NCBI GenBank assembly: GCA_963729215.1
Contig: CAVSND010000004.1
Coordinates: forward strand, 1-44,978
Reading direction: 5' to 3'
Origin: CAVQJU01 sp963729215
Lineage (GTDB): Bacteria; Acidobacteriota; Vicinamibacteria; Vicinamibacterales; CAVVIG01
DNA length: 44,978 nucleotides
Below the pieces are notes generated by a model, which was not told the origin of the DNA, made no database searches, and was given only the letters and a program-made list of their open reading frames with translations. How positions within the stretch are numbered: the stretch's first letter is position 1; each line of letters begins with the position of its first letter. This document shows positions 33,459-42,005 of this stretch, in pieces. Both the position numbers and the translations under genes were made by a program.

Positions 33459-34313
33459 CTAGGCGCGCGCCAGCGCTCCCGCAAGGGCGCGCCGCGTGAA
33501 CACTGGAATCATCGCGCGGCGGTACTCCTCGCTGGCGTGGATGTCCGAATTGATCGTCTCGATGCCTGCTCCTGCCTCTCGCGCCGCCTCTTCGATCGTC
33601 TTCGCCGACGCCGGCTTGCCCGCGAGCGCCCGCTCGACACTCGACAGGCGCAGCGCGTGCGTGCTCGCACCTGTCAGTCCGACACGGGCGGACCGGATCG
33701 TGCCTTGCGCGACATCGAGGGTCGCAGCAACGCCGACGATCGCGAAGTGCGACGCACGCTGACGCAGCTTGGCGTAGGCGGCGGTTTTCACCGGCGTAAA
33801 CTGCACTCCTGCGATCAACTCGTCCGTCGCCAGATCCACGGTGAACAAGTCTCGGAAGAAGTCGCCGGCTTTCACAACCCGCCAGCCCTTGGGTCCCTTC
33901 ACATGGATCTCGGCGTCCAGGGCGAGCATCGCCGCTGGATAGTCGGCCGACGGATCGGCGTGGGCGAGGCTGCCACCGAGCGTCCCGCGGTTACGGACCT
34001 GCGGATCGCCAATTTCCCCGGCCGCATCGGCGAGCATCGGGCATTTCTCGCGGAGCAGTGAGGAAGACGCCACTTCCGCGTGGGTCGTGCCCGCGCCGAT
34101 TTCGATCCGGCCAGCCTTTTCCCGCACGCCCGACAGTCCTGGAATGCGCGCGATGTCGATGAGCACTTTCGGCTCGCTCAGCCGCAGCTTCATCAGCGGA
34201 ACGAGGCTGTGGCCTCCGGCCAGGAGCTTCCCCTCCCCGCCAGCTGCCGCCATCTTTGCCAGCGCATCGTCCAGGGAGGATGCGCGCTGGTAGTCAAATG
34301 ATGTCGGAATCAC
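33459..34313 (-). CDS. coxM: FAD-binding medium subunit of molybdenum hydroxylase (CoxM-like)
   Basis: The FAD motifs are present: KLLAGGHSLVPLMKLRL (AGGHS) and VRNRGTLGGSLAHADPSADYP (TLGGS). The protein starts VIPTSFDYQRASSLDDAL, as is usual for this family. GTG 34313 overlaps the coxL stop by 4 bp, which is why it was chosen over the longer form at 34340. The subunit passes electrons from the 2Fe-2S subunit to FAD and onward to a quinone or oxygen. 284 residues is normal. It is the last gene of a coxS-coxL-coxM operon. Confidence 0.92.
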   Translation of the reverse strand: MIPTSFDYQRASSLDDALAKMAAAGGEGKLLAGGHSLVPLMKLRLSEPKVLIDIARIPGLSGVREKAGRIEIGAGTTHAEVASSSLLREKCPMLADAAGEIGDPQVRNRGTLGGSLAHADPSADYPAAMLALDAEIHVKGPKGWRVVKAGDFFRDLFTVDLATDELIAGVQFTPVKTAAYAKLRQRASHFAIVGVAATLDVAQGTIRSARVGLTGASTHALRLSSVERALAGKPASAKTIEEAAREAGAGIETINSDIHASEEYRRAMIPVFTRRALAGALARA

Positions 34314-36667
34314 GCGTGACCTCCGTGAATGATCCGCCACAGCTTTTCCGGCCGCAGCATCATGTCGACATGCTTCACGCCAAACTCGCTCAGCGCATCC
34401 ACGACCGCGGAGACGATGGACGGCGTCGAGCCGAGCGTGCCGGCTTCGCCGACGCCCTTGGCGCCAAGTGGATTGACGGGCGTGGGCGTCACGGTGGCGT
34501 CGAGCTCGAAGCGGGGGAAGTCGGTGGCTCGCGGCATCGCGTAGTCCATGAACGACCCGGTCACGAGCTGGCCATCAGCGTTATACACGGCCTCTTCGAT
34601 CATCGCCTGGCCGATACCCTGAGCGAGACCGCCATGAATCTGCCCCTCCACGATCAGCGGATTGATCAGATGACCGGCATCGTCCACGGCAACGAGCTTC
34701 AAGAGAGTCGGCTCGCCGGTTTCGCGATCCACCTCCACCATCGAGATGTGGCAGCCGAAGGGGTAAGTATTGTTGCCTGGCTCGAAGAACGCTTCTTCGC
34801 TCAGACCCGGCTCGAGACCCGGAGGCAGCGGAACCGGGACGTACGCAAAGCCGGCCACTTCGGAGAACGACTTTCCGGACGCTGGGGCGCCCTTCACGAA
34901 GATGCGGCCGTTCTCGAACACGAGGTCGTCCTCGTGCGCCTCGAGCATGGCAGACGCGAACTTCGCCATCTTGGCCTTCACCTTGCCGCCGGCCATGTGC
35001 AGCGCCGCGCCACCCACCGCCTGCGACCGGCTGCCGAAGGTACCGATGCCCTGCTTCACGATGGCCGTATCGCCATGAAGTATCGTGATGTGCTCGATGG
35101 GCACGCCGAACTGGTCGGCGAGCATCTGGGCAAACGTCGTCTCGTTGCCCTGCCCATGTGGCGACGCTCCCGTGGTGGCGCTGATGCGGCCATCACGTTC
35201 GATGGTCACCTGAGAGTGCTCCCAGCCACCGGTCGGGAGGATCGCCGACGGCCCGAGGCCGCACACTTCCACATACATGGCGAGTCCGAGCCCGACGAGT
35301 CGTCCGTTCCTCTTCGCCGCGTCGCGGTCCTTCTTCAGTTGTTCCCAAGCCGCGTTCTTCAGGGCGCGGTCGAGCGCCTTCTCGTAGTCGCCCGAGTCGT
35401 ACACCGCGCCCATCTGCGTGGCGAAGGGGAACTGGTCCGGCCGGATGAAGTTCTTGCGGCGTACGTCGGCCGGGTCCATCTTCAGCTCGCGGGCGAGCAT
35501 GTCCATGGCGCGTTCGACGAAGTACGTCGCCTCCGGCCGTCCGGCCCCGCGGTACGCATCGGTCGGCGTCTTGTTGGTCAGCACCTCGGTGACGGTCACT
35601 CGAATCGCGGGAATGTTGTAGGTGGCGTTGGCCATCAACATCGTGAGCGTCGGAATCATCGCCGTGAAGAGGAAGTTGTACGCGCCGATGTCCGCGATGA
35701 GACGCAGCTTCAACCCGAGCACCGTGCCATCGCGCATCGCCGCGAGATCGACGTAGCCGATGACGTCACGGCCATGGCTCGTCGCGACGAACGCTTCCGA
35801 ACGGTCCTCGCACCACTTGATCGGGATGCCCAGCTGCTTCGAGATCGCCGCGGCGACAAAGTCCTCGCCGTACACGTTGATCTTCGCGCCGAAACCGCCA
35901 CCGACTTCCGGAGCAATCGCGCGGACCTGATCCTGGCCGAGGCCGTTCATCGCCGCGACGATCGAGCGCAGCACGTGCGGGTTCTGGGTGGACGACCAGA
36001 TCGTCATCGTGCCCTTCCCGGGCTCGAAGTGCGCCACGACGCCCCGTGGCTCGATCGCGTTCGGCACGAGGCGGTGGTTCACCATCCGCTGCGAGATGAC
36101 CACCTCGGCTCGAGAAAAGGCCGCAGTGATGGCCGTCTCGTCGACGACGCCACCGGACACGCCGGTGCCGCCGGGAATGCCGGCCAGCACCAGGTTGTTC
36201 GCGAAGCCCGGGTAGATGACGGTCGGCTGCCCGGACATGGCCAGCTCGGGATCCACGACAACCGGCAGCGGGTCGTACGACACGACGATCGCGTCCGCCG
36301 CGTCGCGCGCCACGTACCTGTCGCGCGCGACGACGACAGCCACGGGCTCGCCGGAATAGCGAACCGTATCCACGGCAACCGCGCGATGCTCGGGCGCCGG
36401 CCACGGTGTTCCCACGGGCATCGGCGGAACAAGCTCCGCGATCTGGGCACCCGTGTAGACGGCCTCGACGCCGTCCATCGCCTGTGCCGCGCTCGTGTCG
36501 ATGGAACGAATGCGGCCGTGCGCGACATCGCTGCGCTTGAACGCGAGGTGTTGCATGCCGGCGACCTTGATGTCGTCGACGTACGTCGCGCGGCCTTGGA
36601 TGAGACGCGGATCCTCGCGCCGCTTGACGCGCTGACCCACGAGCTTCGGCAGGACTGGAGAGGGCAT
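34310..36667 (-). CDS. coxL: Molybdopterin-binding large subunit, form II CoxL type
   Basis: This 785-residue subunit belongs to the xanthine dehydrogenase/CO dehydrogenase family. It starts with VGQRVKRREDPRLIQGRATY and has AIAPEVGGGFGAKINVYGED (molybdopterin-binding), the active-site loop A371-Y-R-G-A-G-R377 and, near the end, GAKGVGEAGTLGSTPS with the catalytic Glu. True aerobic CO dehydrogenase (form I) carries AYXCSFR with the Cu-binding Cys; AYRGAGR is the form II signature, whose substrate is unsettled. The enzyme hydroxylates an unknown carbon compound. It is flanked by coxS and coxM, and the maturation genes converge from the other side. It has no break over its full length. Confidence 0.93.
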   Translation of the reverse strand: MPSPVLPKLVGQRVKRREDPRLIQGRATYVDDIKVAGMQHLAFKRSDVAHGRIRSIDTSAAQAMDGVEAVYTGAQIAELVPPMPVGTPWPAPEHRAVAVDTVRYSGEPVAVVVARDRYVARDAADAIVVSYDPLPVVVDPELAMSGQPTVIYPGFANNLVLAGIPGGTGVSGGVVDETAITAAFSRAEVVISQRMVNHRLVPNAIEPRGVVAHFEPGKGTMTIWSSTQNPHVLRSIVAAMNGLGQDQVRAIAPEVGGGFGAKINVYGEDFVAAAISKQLGIPIKWCEDRSEAFVATSHGRDVIGYVDLAAMRDGTVLGLKLRLIADIGAYNFLFTAMIPTLTMLMANATYNIPAIRVTVTEVLTNKTPTDAYRGAGRPEATYFVERAMDMLARELKMDPADVRRKNFIRPDQFPFATQMGAVYDSGDYEKALDRALKNAAWEQLKKDRDAAKRNGRLVGLGLAMYVEVCGLGPSAILPTGGWEHSQVTIERDGRISATTGASPHGQGNETTFAQMLADQFGVPIEHITILHGDTAIVKQGIGTFGSRSQAVGGAALHMAGGKVKAKMAKFASAMLEAHEDDLVFENGRIFVKGAPASGKSFSEVAGFAYVPVPLPPGLEPGLSEEAFFEPGNNTYPFGCHISMVEVDRETGEPTLLKLVAVDDAGHLINPLIVEGQIHGGLAQGIGQAMIEEAVYNADGQLVTGSFMDYAMPRATDFPRFELDATVTPTPVNPLGAKGVGEAGTLGSTPSIVSAVVDALSEFGVKHVDMMLRPEKLWRIIHGGHA

Positions 36668-36670
36668 CGT

Positions 36671-37132
36671 CTACCTCTTGGTCACGGCGTGCTGAATGGC
36701 GTTCACGATGTGCTGATAGCCGGTGCAGCGGCAGAAATTCCCGGCAATGCCTTCTCTGATTTCGCGCTCGGTCGGGCTCGGGTTGTCCTTCAGCAGGCTG
36801 ACCGCCGACAGGATCATCCCCGGCGTGCAGAACCCGCACTGGAGGCCGTGCTCCTCCCAGAAGCCCTGCTGAAGCGGATGAAGCTGACCATCCTTCGCCA
36901 GCCCTTCAATGGTGGTGACCTCGGAGCTGTCGGCCTGCACCGCGAACAGCGTGCACGACTTCGCGCTCCGGCCGTCGATGAGGATGGTACATGCGCCGCA
37001 CTGGCTCGTGTCACAGCCGACGTGCGTCCCGGTGAGGACCAGATGTTCCCGGAGAAAGTGAACGAGGAGCATGCGAGGCTCGACGTTCGCCTTCCGAAGC
37101 CTGCCGTTGACGGTGATGGAAACCTGCGCCAT
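36671..37132 (-). CDS. coxS: 2Fe-2S small subunit of molybdenum hydroxylase (CoxS-like)
   Basis: The start at ATG 37132 (MAQVSITVNGRLRKANVEP) is preceded by GGCGGG. Plant-type ferredoxin cluster: C40, C45, C48 and C60 (GCDTSQCGACTIL). C-terminal cluster: C99, C102 (QCGFCTPGMI), C134 and C136 (NFCRCTGYQ). All eight cysteines are present, so both 2Fe-2S clusters should form. It relays electrons from the molybdenum site to FAD. The gene is first in its operon, 3 bp before coxL. The upstream gap 37133-37322 contains no other gene and presumably holds divergent promoters. Confidence 0.95.
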   Translation of the reverse strand: MAQVSITVNGRLRKANVEPRMLLVHFLREHLVLTGTHVGCDTSQCGACTILIDGRSAKSCTLFAVQADSSEVTTIEGLAKDGQLHPLQQGFWEEHGLQCGFCTPGMILSAVSLLKDNPSPTEREIREGIAGNFCRCTGYQHIVNAIQHAVTKR

Positions 37133-37322
37133 ATACCCGCCTTTGACAAAGAAGCCCATAGCCTAGCCAGATGGCTCGAGCGCCACAAGCGCAATCTGCC
37201 GGCGACGGGTCCGTCCCCCACGCGTTGACAGGACTTCGTCGTTTCGGCCACGCTGTCGTCCGGGCAAACACGGCACGAGGATTCGTGACCAGGTCCGGTG
37301 GCGAAGGGCAAAGGGCAGCACA

Positions 37323-38705
37323 ATGATTGGCGGCAAGATTTACGGCGACCGTACGACACTGATTAAGGGCGGGTACGTCCTCACGCTCGACCCGGCCCTC
37401 GGCGACCTGCCGAACAGCGACGTGTTAATCGACGGCGACACGATCAAGGCAGTCGGAACGGACCTGTCCGCCGGCCCCCACGCGAACGTCATCGACGCCC
37501 GCCACCGGATCGTGATGCCCGGGTTCGTGGACACGCACCGCCACACGTGGCAGACGCCGGTACGCGGCGTCCTGCCGAGCTGCACGCTCGACGAATACTT
37601 CGCCGGGATGTTAAACAACATCGGCATCCAATACCGGCCGGAGGACGTGTACATCGCCAACCTGATGGGCGCGCTCGAGGCGCTGAACGCGGGCATCACG
37701 ACGCTGCTCGACTGGTCGCACGTGAACAACACGCCCGAACATGCCGACGCAGCGGTGGCCGGCCTGACCGAAGCGGGCATCAGGGCGGTATACGCCCACG
37801 GCGTGCCGGTCGGCGGCGACTGGTGGGCCTACAGCTCGCGCGAACATCCCGAGGACATCCGGCGCATCCGCAAGACGTACTTCCAGTCGGACGATCAGCT
37901 CCTGACCCTCGCGATGGCCGCGCGCGCGCCCGGAAACACGACGCCAGAGGTCGCGACGCACGACTGGAAGCTGGCGCGCGATCTCGGCATCCGCATCAGC
38001 GTGCACGTCGGCATGCGCCTGACAGGCGTGCACGTGAACCATGTGCTCACGCTCAACCAGCTCGGCCTGATGGGCCCAGACACGACGTACATCCACTGCA
38101 CTGACTCGACAGACGAGGAGCTGGATCTGATTGCGAAGACCGGCGGCTCGGCGTCGGTGGCGCCGTTTGTCGAGATGCTGATGGGGCACGGCGTCCCGCC
38201 GACGGGCCGCCTCGTCGCGCGCGGCGTGCGGCCGTCGCTCAGCATCGACGTCGTCTCCAGCGTCCCGGGCGAGATGTTCACGCAGATGCGGACGGCGCTC
38301 GTCCAGGAACGCATTCTCGCGTTCACCGAGACGCCGGACACGGCGTTCGCGCCGACGCTGACGCATCGCGACGTCCTCGAGTTCGCGACGGTCGACGGCG
38401 CCCGCGCGTGCGCGCTGGATCACAAAACCGGCACGATCACGCCCGGCAAGCAGGCCGACATCATCCTGGTCCGCACCGACCAGGTGAACGTCGCGCCCAT
38501 CATCGACCCCGTGGCGACCGTCGTCATCTGCGCCGACACCTCGAACATCGACACGGTGTTCGTGGGCGGCCGCATCGTCAAGCACAACGGCCAGCTGCTG
38601 CGGGTCGACATGCCCCGGCTGCTCCAGCGGCTCAACGAGGCGCGGGACCACCTGCTGTCGAACGCCGGCGTCATTCCCAAGTGGATTCTGTCGAGGCGCG
38701 ACTAA
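37323..38705 (+). CDS. Metal-dependent amidohydrolase (ATZ/TRZ/cytosine deaminase-type)
   Basis: This 460-residue protein has PGFVDTHRHTWQTP with metal ligands H72 and H74, then RISVHVGMRL and YIHCTDSTDEELDLI for further ligands, and SLSIDVVSSVPGEMF with the metal Asp. The N-terminal beta region (LIKGGYVLTLDPALG) and C-terminal TGTITPGKQADIILV are typical of the superfamily. Such enzymes hydrolyse amidine or amide bonds on ring compounds. It is divergent from the coxSLM-type genes. A hydroxylase and a ring amidohydrolase side by side could form a heterocycle-degradation route, but this is inference. AAAGGG lies before the ATG. The start could also be slightly downstream. Confidence 0.88.
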   Translation: MIGGKIYGDRTTLIKGGYVLTLDPALGDLPNSDVLIDGDTIKAVGTDLSAGPHANVIDARHRIVMPGFVDTHRHTWQTPVRGVLPSCTLDEYFAGMLNNIGIQYRPEDVYIANLMGALEALNAGITTLLDWSHVNNTPEHADAAVAGLTEAGIRAVYAHGVPVGGDWWAYSSREHPEDIRRIRKTYFQSDDQLLTLAMAARAPGNTTPEVATHDWKLARDLGIRISVHVGMRLTGVHVNHVLTLNQLGLMGPDTTYIHCTDSTDEELDLIAKTGGSASVAPFVEMLMGHGVPPTGRLVARGVRPSLSIDVVSSVPGEMFTQMRTALVQERILAFTETPDTAFAPTLTHRDVLEFATVDGARACALDHKTGTITPGKQADIILVRTDQVNVAPIIDPVATVVICADTSNIDTVFVGGRIVKHNGQLLRVDMPRLLQRLNEARDHLLSNAGVIPKWILSRRD

Positions 38706-38720
38706 GACGAGGGGGACACC

Positions 38721-39179
38721 GTGGAAAAGATGCTCGCCGTGCTGGACCGGAATGACTGGCGATCCGACGCGTCGATCGCGTACGCCATCCTGCGACTCAC
38801 GCTTGGCGTGAACATCGGGTTCCGCGGCATCGTCCGCATCTCGCACGGCAGCGCCGCGTTCGCGCAGGGCATCGTCAAGCAGATGGAATCGACGATTCTT
38901 CCGCCTTCGTCGGTCTATGCGTTTGCCATGACGCTGATCTGGGTCGAATCAGCGGTCGGCCTGATGTTGATCCTCGGCCTGAAGACGAGGCTGGCGCTCA
39001 TTGTCGGTGGGCTGATGATGACCCTGCTGACGTTTGGCACGATGCTCATCGAGAACTTCCAGAACGCATTCCTTCAACTCACGTACGCGCTCGTGTTCTT
39101 CGTTGTCTTCGTCTGCCGCCCGTGGAATCTCATCTCGCTCGATGCGCTGATGGGATGGGACAAGCCCGGCAAGGCCTAG
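38721..39179 (+). CDS. DoxX-like membrane protein
   Basis: This 152-residue protein has four predicted transmembrane segments: SIAYAILRLTLGVNIGFRG, SVYAFAMTLIWVESAVGLM, LALIVGGLMMTLLTFGTML and LQLTYALVFFVVFV. The topology and the conserved RLTLGVNIGFRG start resemble DoxX/DoxD-like or TQO-type membrane proteins. DoxX proteins are linked to quinone or thiosulfate metabolism, but most are uncharacterised. GTG at 38721 follows GAGGGGG by about 6 bp. It starts 15 bp after the amidohydrolase stop, so co-transcription is likely. Confidence 0.82.
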   Translation: MEKMLAVLDRNDWRSDASIAYAILRLTLGVNIGFRGIVRISHGSAAFAQGIVKQMESTILPPSSVYAFAMTLIWVESAVGLMLILGLKTRLALIVGGLMMTLLTFGTMLIENFQNAFLQLTYALVFFVVFVCRPWNLISLDALMGWDKPGKA

Positions 39180-39196
39180 CGATCGCGTAGCGGGCG

Positions 39197-39214
39197 GTCC
39201 GTGGCTCGTAGTCC
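39197..39214. repeat. Remnant of a GGCTCGT repeat
   Basis: One GGCTCGT copy flanked by two GTCC elements lies in the gap between the DoxX-like and dienelactone hydrolase genes. It fits the heptamer family seen at three other sites in the window but is a single unit. Confidence 0.45.
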
Positions 39215-39248
39215 GCTTGACGTTCAGGCTGCGCTCTTCAGCAGCCTG

Positions 39249-39941
39249 TTACGACAGGTTGGCTTTCAGGAACGAGACGGCCTGCGGCCAGATCTGCGCA
39301 GCCAGCTTGGTGTTCAGCGTTCCGAGGGCGTTGTGCGGGCCCATGAAGGCGTGGCCCGTGCCCGGGTGAACGGTCAACGTCACGTTCTTCCCCATCGCGC
39401 GCAGCTTCTTCTCGAGCGCCTGCGCCGCGGCAGGCGAGAAGAAATCGTCGTGCTCCGCCATGTGACCGCTCACCGCGGCGGTCATCTTCGACCAGTCGGG
39501 CTCCGAGGGGCCCTGCGGGAATCCGTAGAAGGGCACGACGGCCTTGACCTTGTCGGGGCGGTTCGCGGCGATGATGAACGCCAGCATGCCGCCCATGCAG
39601 AAGCCGACAACACCAATCCCCCTGGTGGTCACGGCCTCGTGGCTGGCCAGGTAGTCCACGGCCCCGCTCATGTCGCGGCCGGCGCGGTCGGGCGGAAGGG
39701 CCTGCATCAACTTCGCGGCCTTGTCCATCTCGGTGTGGCCGGCCACCTGGCCGTGATACAGGTCCGGAACGAGCGCGACAAACCCCGAGGCCGCGAGACG
39801 ATCGGCCATCTCCTTGAGGCTGTCGTCCAGCCCCCACCACTCCTGGATGACGAGCACGCCCGGCCCCGAACCCGTTGCCGGCTTCGCGAGATACCCGGAC
39901 GCCTTGTTGCCGTTGCTCTTGAATTCGACCGTTTCAGACAT
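39249..39941 (-). CDS. Dienelactone hydrolase family protein
   Basis: This 230-residue alpha/beta hydrolase has nucleophile C115 in GVVGFCMGGML, a likely acid at D165/D166 (AEHDDFFSP) and H197 (GTGHAFMGPH). The N-terminal GPGVLVIQEWWGLDDSLKEM is the family start. Dienelactone hydrolases open lactone rings in aromatic catabolism, but many relatives act on other esters. There is no signal peptide, so it is cytosolic. The upstream gene is an MBL-fold protein on the same strand, 33 bp away. No ortho-cleavage genes are nearby, so the pathway is open. Confidence 0.92.
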   Translation of the reverse strand: MSETVEFKSNGNKASGYLAKPATGSGPGVLVIQEWWGLDDSLKEMADRLAASGFVALVPDLYHGQVAGHTEMDKAAKLMQALPPDRAGRDMSGAVDYLASHEAVTTRGIGVVGFCMGGMLAFIIAANRPDKVKAVVPFYGFPQGPSEPDWSKMTAAVSGHMAEHDDFFSPAAAQALEKKLRAMGKNVTLTVHPGTGHAFMGPHNALGTLNTKLAAQIWPQAVSFLKANLS

Positions 39942-39974
39942 GCGCGCAGAATATCAAAGGTTCACCGGCCGCCG

Positions 39975-40919
39975 CTACGGCTTCGATTCGTCGTAGACCT
40001 TCTGCACATCCTCCGCCGCGCGGGACATGTTGTAGTCCCTGTACTTCGCCGGCAGATTCAGCGCCCTGGCCGCGTCGGCCGCGCTCTTCCCCGCTTTCTT
40101 CGCCGCCTGCGCGGCCGCGACGAAGTCGCGCATGAAGTCGGCGTATTCCTGAAGGTCGGCCCACTTCATCACGGGATTCGATCGTGCGAACCACACGCTG
40201 ACGCCCGAACCAAATGTCGTCGAACTGTGCCCGGTGATGACGGTGTCCACGTCTTTGATCGTGCTGACCGCCCGCGCAAGCGTCTGCGGAAACGCGGTCG
40301 CGCTCCCGCCGTTCTCGGAATCCACCAGCGGCGCCCACTTGCGGGCGAATAGATCGCCCATGACGGCGATTCGCAGCGCCGGAAAGACGACGACGGCGTC
40401 GCCGTTGGTGTGTCCGGGGCCGAAGTAGTGCAGATCGATTCGATCCTTCCCGCCGAGCAGCGTCATCGTGTCCGCGAACGTCTTCGCGGGCAGGAACGCG
40501 GCGTTCGCGCCCTTGAACTCGTCCATCCTGGCCATGTTCGTTTTGGTGTTCTGGTGGGCGACGACTTCGACCGCGCGCGGGAACTCGCTGTTCGCCCCGG
40601 TGTGATCCGCATGTGTGTGGGTGTTGATGATCGTCGTGATCGGCTTGCCGGTCACCGTCTTGATCTGGTCGAGAATCGCCTTGCCGTAGCCGGCGTATTT
40701 TGTATCGATCAACACGACGCCGCTGTCGGCGATGTAGACCGTCGTGTTTCCCGCGATGCCGGTGCCCTGCGCCGACGTACCGCGGCCGCCGGTGACAATG
40801 TACAGGTTGTCTTTGACCTTTTCGATTTGTATGGCGCCCAGGGTCGGCTGCGCGAGGACTGCGCCGATCGACAGGGTACCGACCAGGACGAAACCAGCCA
40901 GGACGGCAAGTCGCTTCAT
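39975..40919 (-). CDS. Secreted metallo-beta-lactamase-fold hydrolase
   Basis: Signal peptide MKRLAVLAGFVLVGTLSIGA. The MBL metal motif is H101-T-H103-A-D105-H106. Further ligands are in YFGPGHTNGDAVVVF (His), VMGDLFARKWAP (Asp) and DTVITGHSSTTF (His), so all zinc ligands are present. The C-terminal extension of about 60 residues is charged and alanine-rich. The protein is likely a periplasmic hydrolase of the SoxH/CphA-like side of the superfamily; its substrate is unknown. The start was moved to ATG 40919, with GGGGAAG upstream. It lies next to an SMP-30-like propeller gene. Confidence 0.88.
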   Translation of the reverse strand: MKRLAVLAGFVLVGTLSIGAVLAQPTLGAIQIEKVKDNLYIVTGGRGTSAQGTGIAGNTTVYIADSGVVLIDTKYAGYGKAILDQIKTVTGKPITTIINTHTHADHTGANSEFPRAVEVVAHQNTKTNMARMDEFKGANAAFLPAKTFADTMTLLGGKDRIDLHYFGPGHTNGDAVVVFPALRIAVMGDLFARKWAPLVDSENGGSATAFPQTLARAVSTIKDVDTVITGHSSTTFGSGVSVWFARSNPVMKWADLQEYADFMRDFVAAAQAAKKAGKSAADAARALNLPAKYRDYNMSRAAEDVQKVYDESKP

Positions 40920-40968
40920 GAAGTTGTCTTCCCCGTAGGCACTAAGGTCTGCACTGCGCCTCGGGCAT

Positions 40969-42000
40969 TCAGGGCAACGGGAAAATCGCGATCTTCTCGC
41001 CGCGGACGGATCCGACCCACATCTGCTTGCCAATCTGGATGGCGCCGGTGGCGAAGTCGAACGCATCGCTCGTCGGATAGTTGATCACGTCCTGGACTTT
41101 GAGCGTCTTCGGGTCGATCTTGATCACACGCGAGGCCACCGGGGCGGCGCCGTCGGGACCTATCTGCTGCCCTGCCCCGATCAGCGAGCCATCGGGCGCC
41201 CACCGGAGGTTGTCGAGCCGGAACCCCACCGGGATATCGTCACGCTTGACGGGGGTCGCCCCCCGCGAAAACCGGATGAACGTCTGGGTGCCCCAGCCGC
41301 CCATGTAGAACCATTTCCCGTCCTTCGAGATCTCGATGCCGTTCGCGCCCGACGCCTCGCTGCCCGGCACGATTTTCCAGCCGATCTTCGTGTGCCACTC
41401 CCACAGCTCGCCGTTTCGTTTCCCGGTCCGGACGCTGTCAATCCCCGTGGCCACCCCGCGCGGCAGAAAATTCGTCGTCGCGAAGCCGCCTTCGGGAAGG
41501 GCCACGACGGAATTGAGTCCGATCGGGTCCGGCGCCACGGCGCAGCCAACCCAGGTCAACGCCGGAGTTTTTGCCGCCGCGTCGAACTCGAAGACTTCGA
41601 TCGACTCCCGGTTGCCGTGATGAACGACGTAGAGCGTGTAGAGGGAACCGCGCCCGGGGCGAAGTGCGATGCCGTGCGCCCTGAATTTGTCCTTCTCCGC
41701 CGGATCGATCGGCCCCGGGCAGGTGTCGTACGTGGCGGCGTCGAGCCGCTGTTTCATGTTCGGAGACGGGTACAGCGGCGTCACGCTCTTGTCGCGAACG
41801 TTGACCAGGCTGATGCCGCCCGGCGCCGCGTCACCGCCCGCGATGATCCAGTTCGAGTTCGGCACTTCGACGAGGTCTTCCGGACCGCTCAGGCCGCAGA
41901 CGAACTGAATGTTGTCGCGCGGCGCGCATCCGGCGGGCTTCGGCAGCGGGGCCTGTGGCGCGGCAATCGCGAGCACGGCGAGCACGGTCAGCATCTTCAT
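40969..42000 (-). CDS. Secreted SMP-30/gluconolactonase-like beta-propeller
   Basis: A signal peptide (MKMLTVLAVLAIAAPQ) precedes repeated blade-like segments (LSGPEDLVEVPNSNWIIAG, GIALRPGRGSLYTLYVVHH, GLNSVVALPEGGFATTNF, GANGIEISKDGKWFYMGGW, LDNLRWAPDGSLIGAG). The pattern of short Ca-binding propellers fits the SMP-30/strictosidine-synthase-like group, which often hydrolyses lactones. A pair of Cys (GCAPRDNIQFVCG) may form a disulfide. It lies 5 bp downstream of an MBL-fold gene and 49 bp upstream of another, on the same strand, so all three may be co-transcribed. Confidence 0.82.
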   Translation of the reverse strand: MKMLTVLAVLAIAAPQAPLPKPAGCAPRDNIQFVCGLSGPEDLVEVPNSNWIIAGGDAAPGGISLVNVRDKSVTPLYPSPNMKQRLDAATYDTCPGPIDPAEKDKFRAHGIALRPGRGSLYTLYVVHHGNRESIEVFEFDAAAKTPALTWVGCAVAPDPIGLNSVVALPEGGFATTNFLPRGVATGIDSVRTGKRNGELWEWHTKIGWKIVPGSEASGANGIEISKDGKWFYMGGWGTQTFIRFSRGATPVKRDDIPVGFRLDNLRWAPDGSLIGAGQQIGPDGAAPVASRVIKIDPKTLKVQDVINYPTSDAFDFATGAIQIGKQMWVGSVRGEKIAIFPLP

Positions 42001-42005
42001 GGTGA

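Noticed and set aside
34310..36667. Bona fide aerobic CO dehydrogenase (form I)
   Set aside because: The active-site loop is AYRGAGR without the copper-binding Cys of AYXCSFR, so CO oxidation cannot be claimed.
34256..37228. A 990-codon open reading frame on the plus strand, antisense to coxM, coxL and coxS
   Set aside because: It is rich in Arg, His and Asp, as expected from the reverse strand of high-GC genes, has no family motif, and lies opposite three clearly conserved genes.
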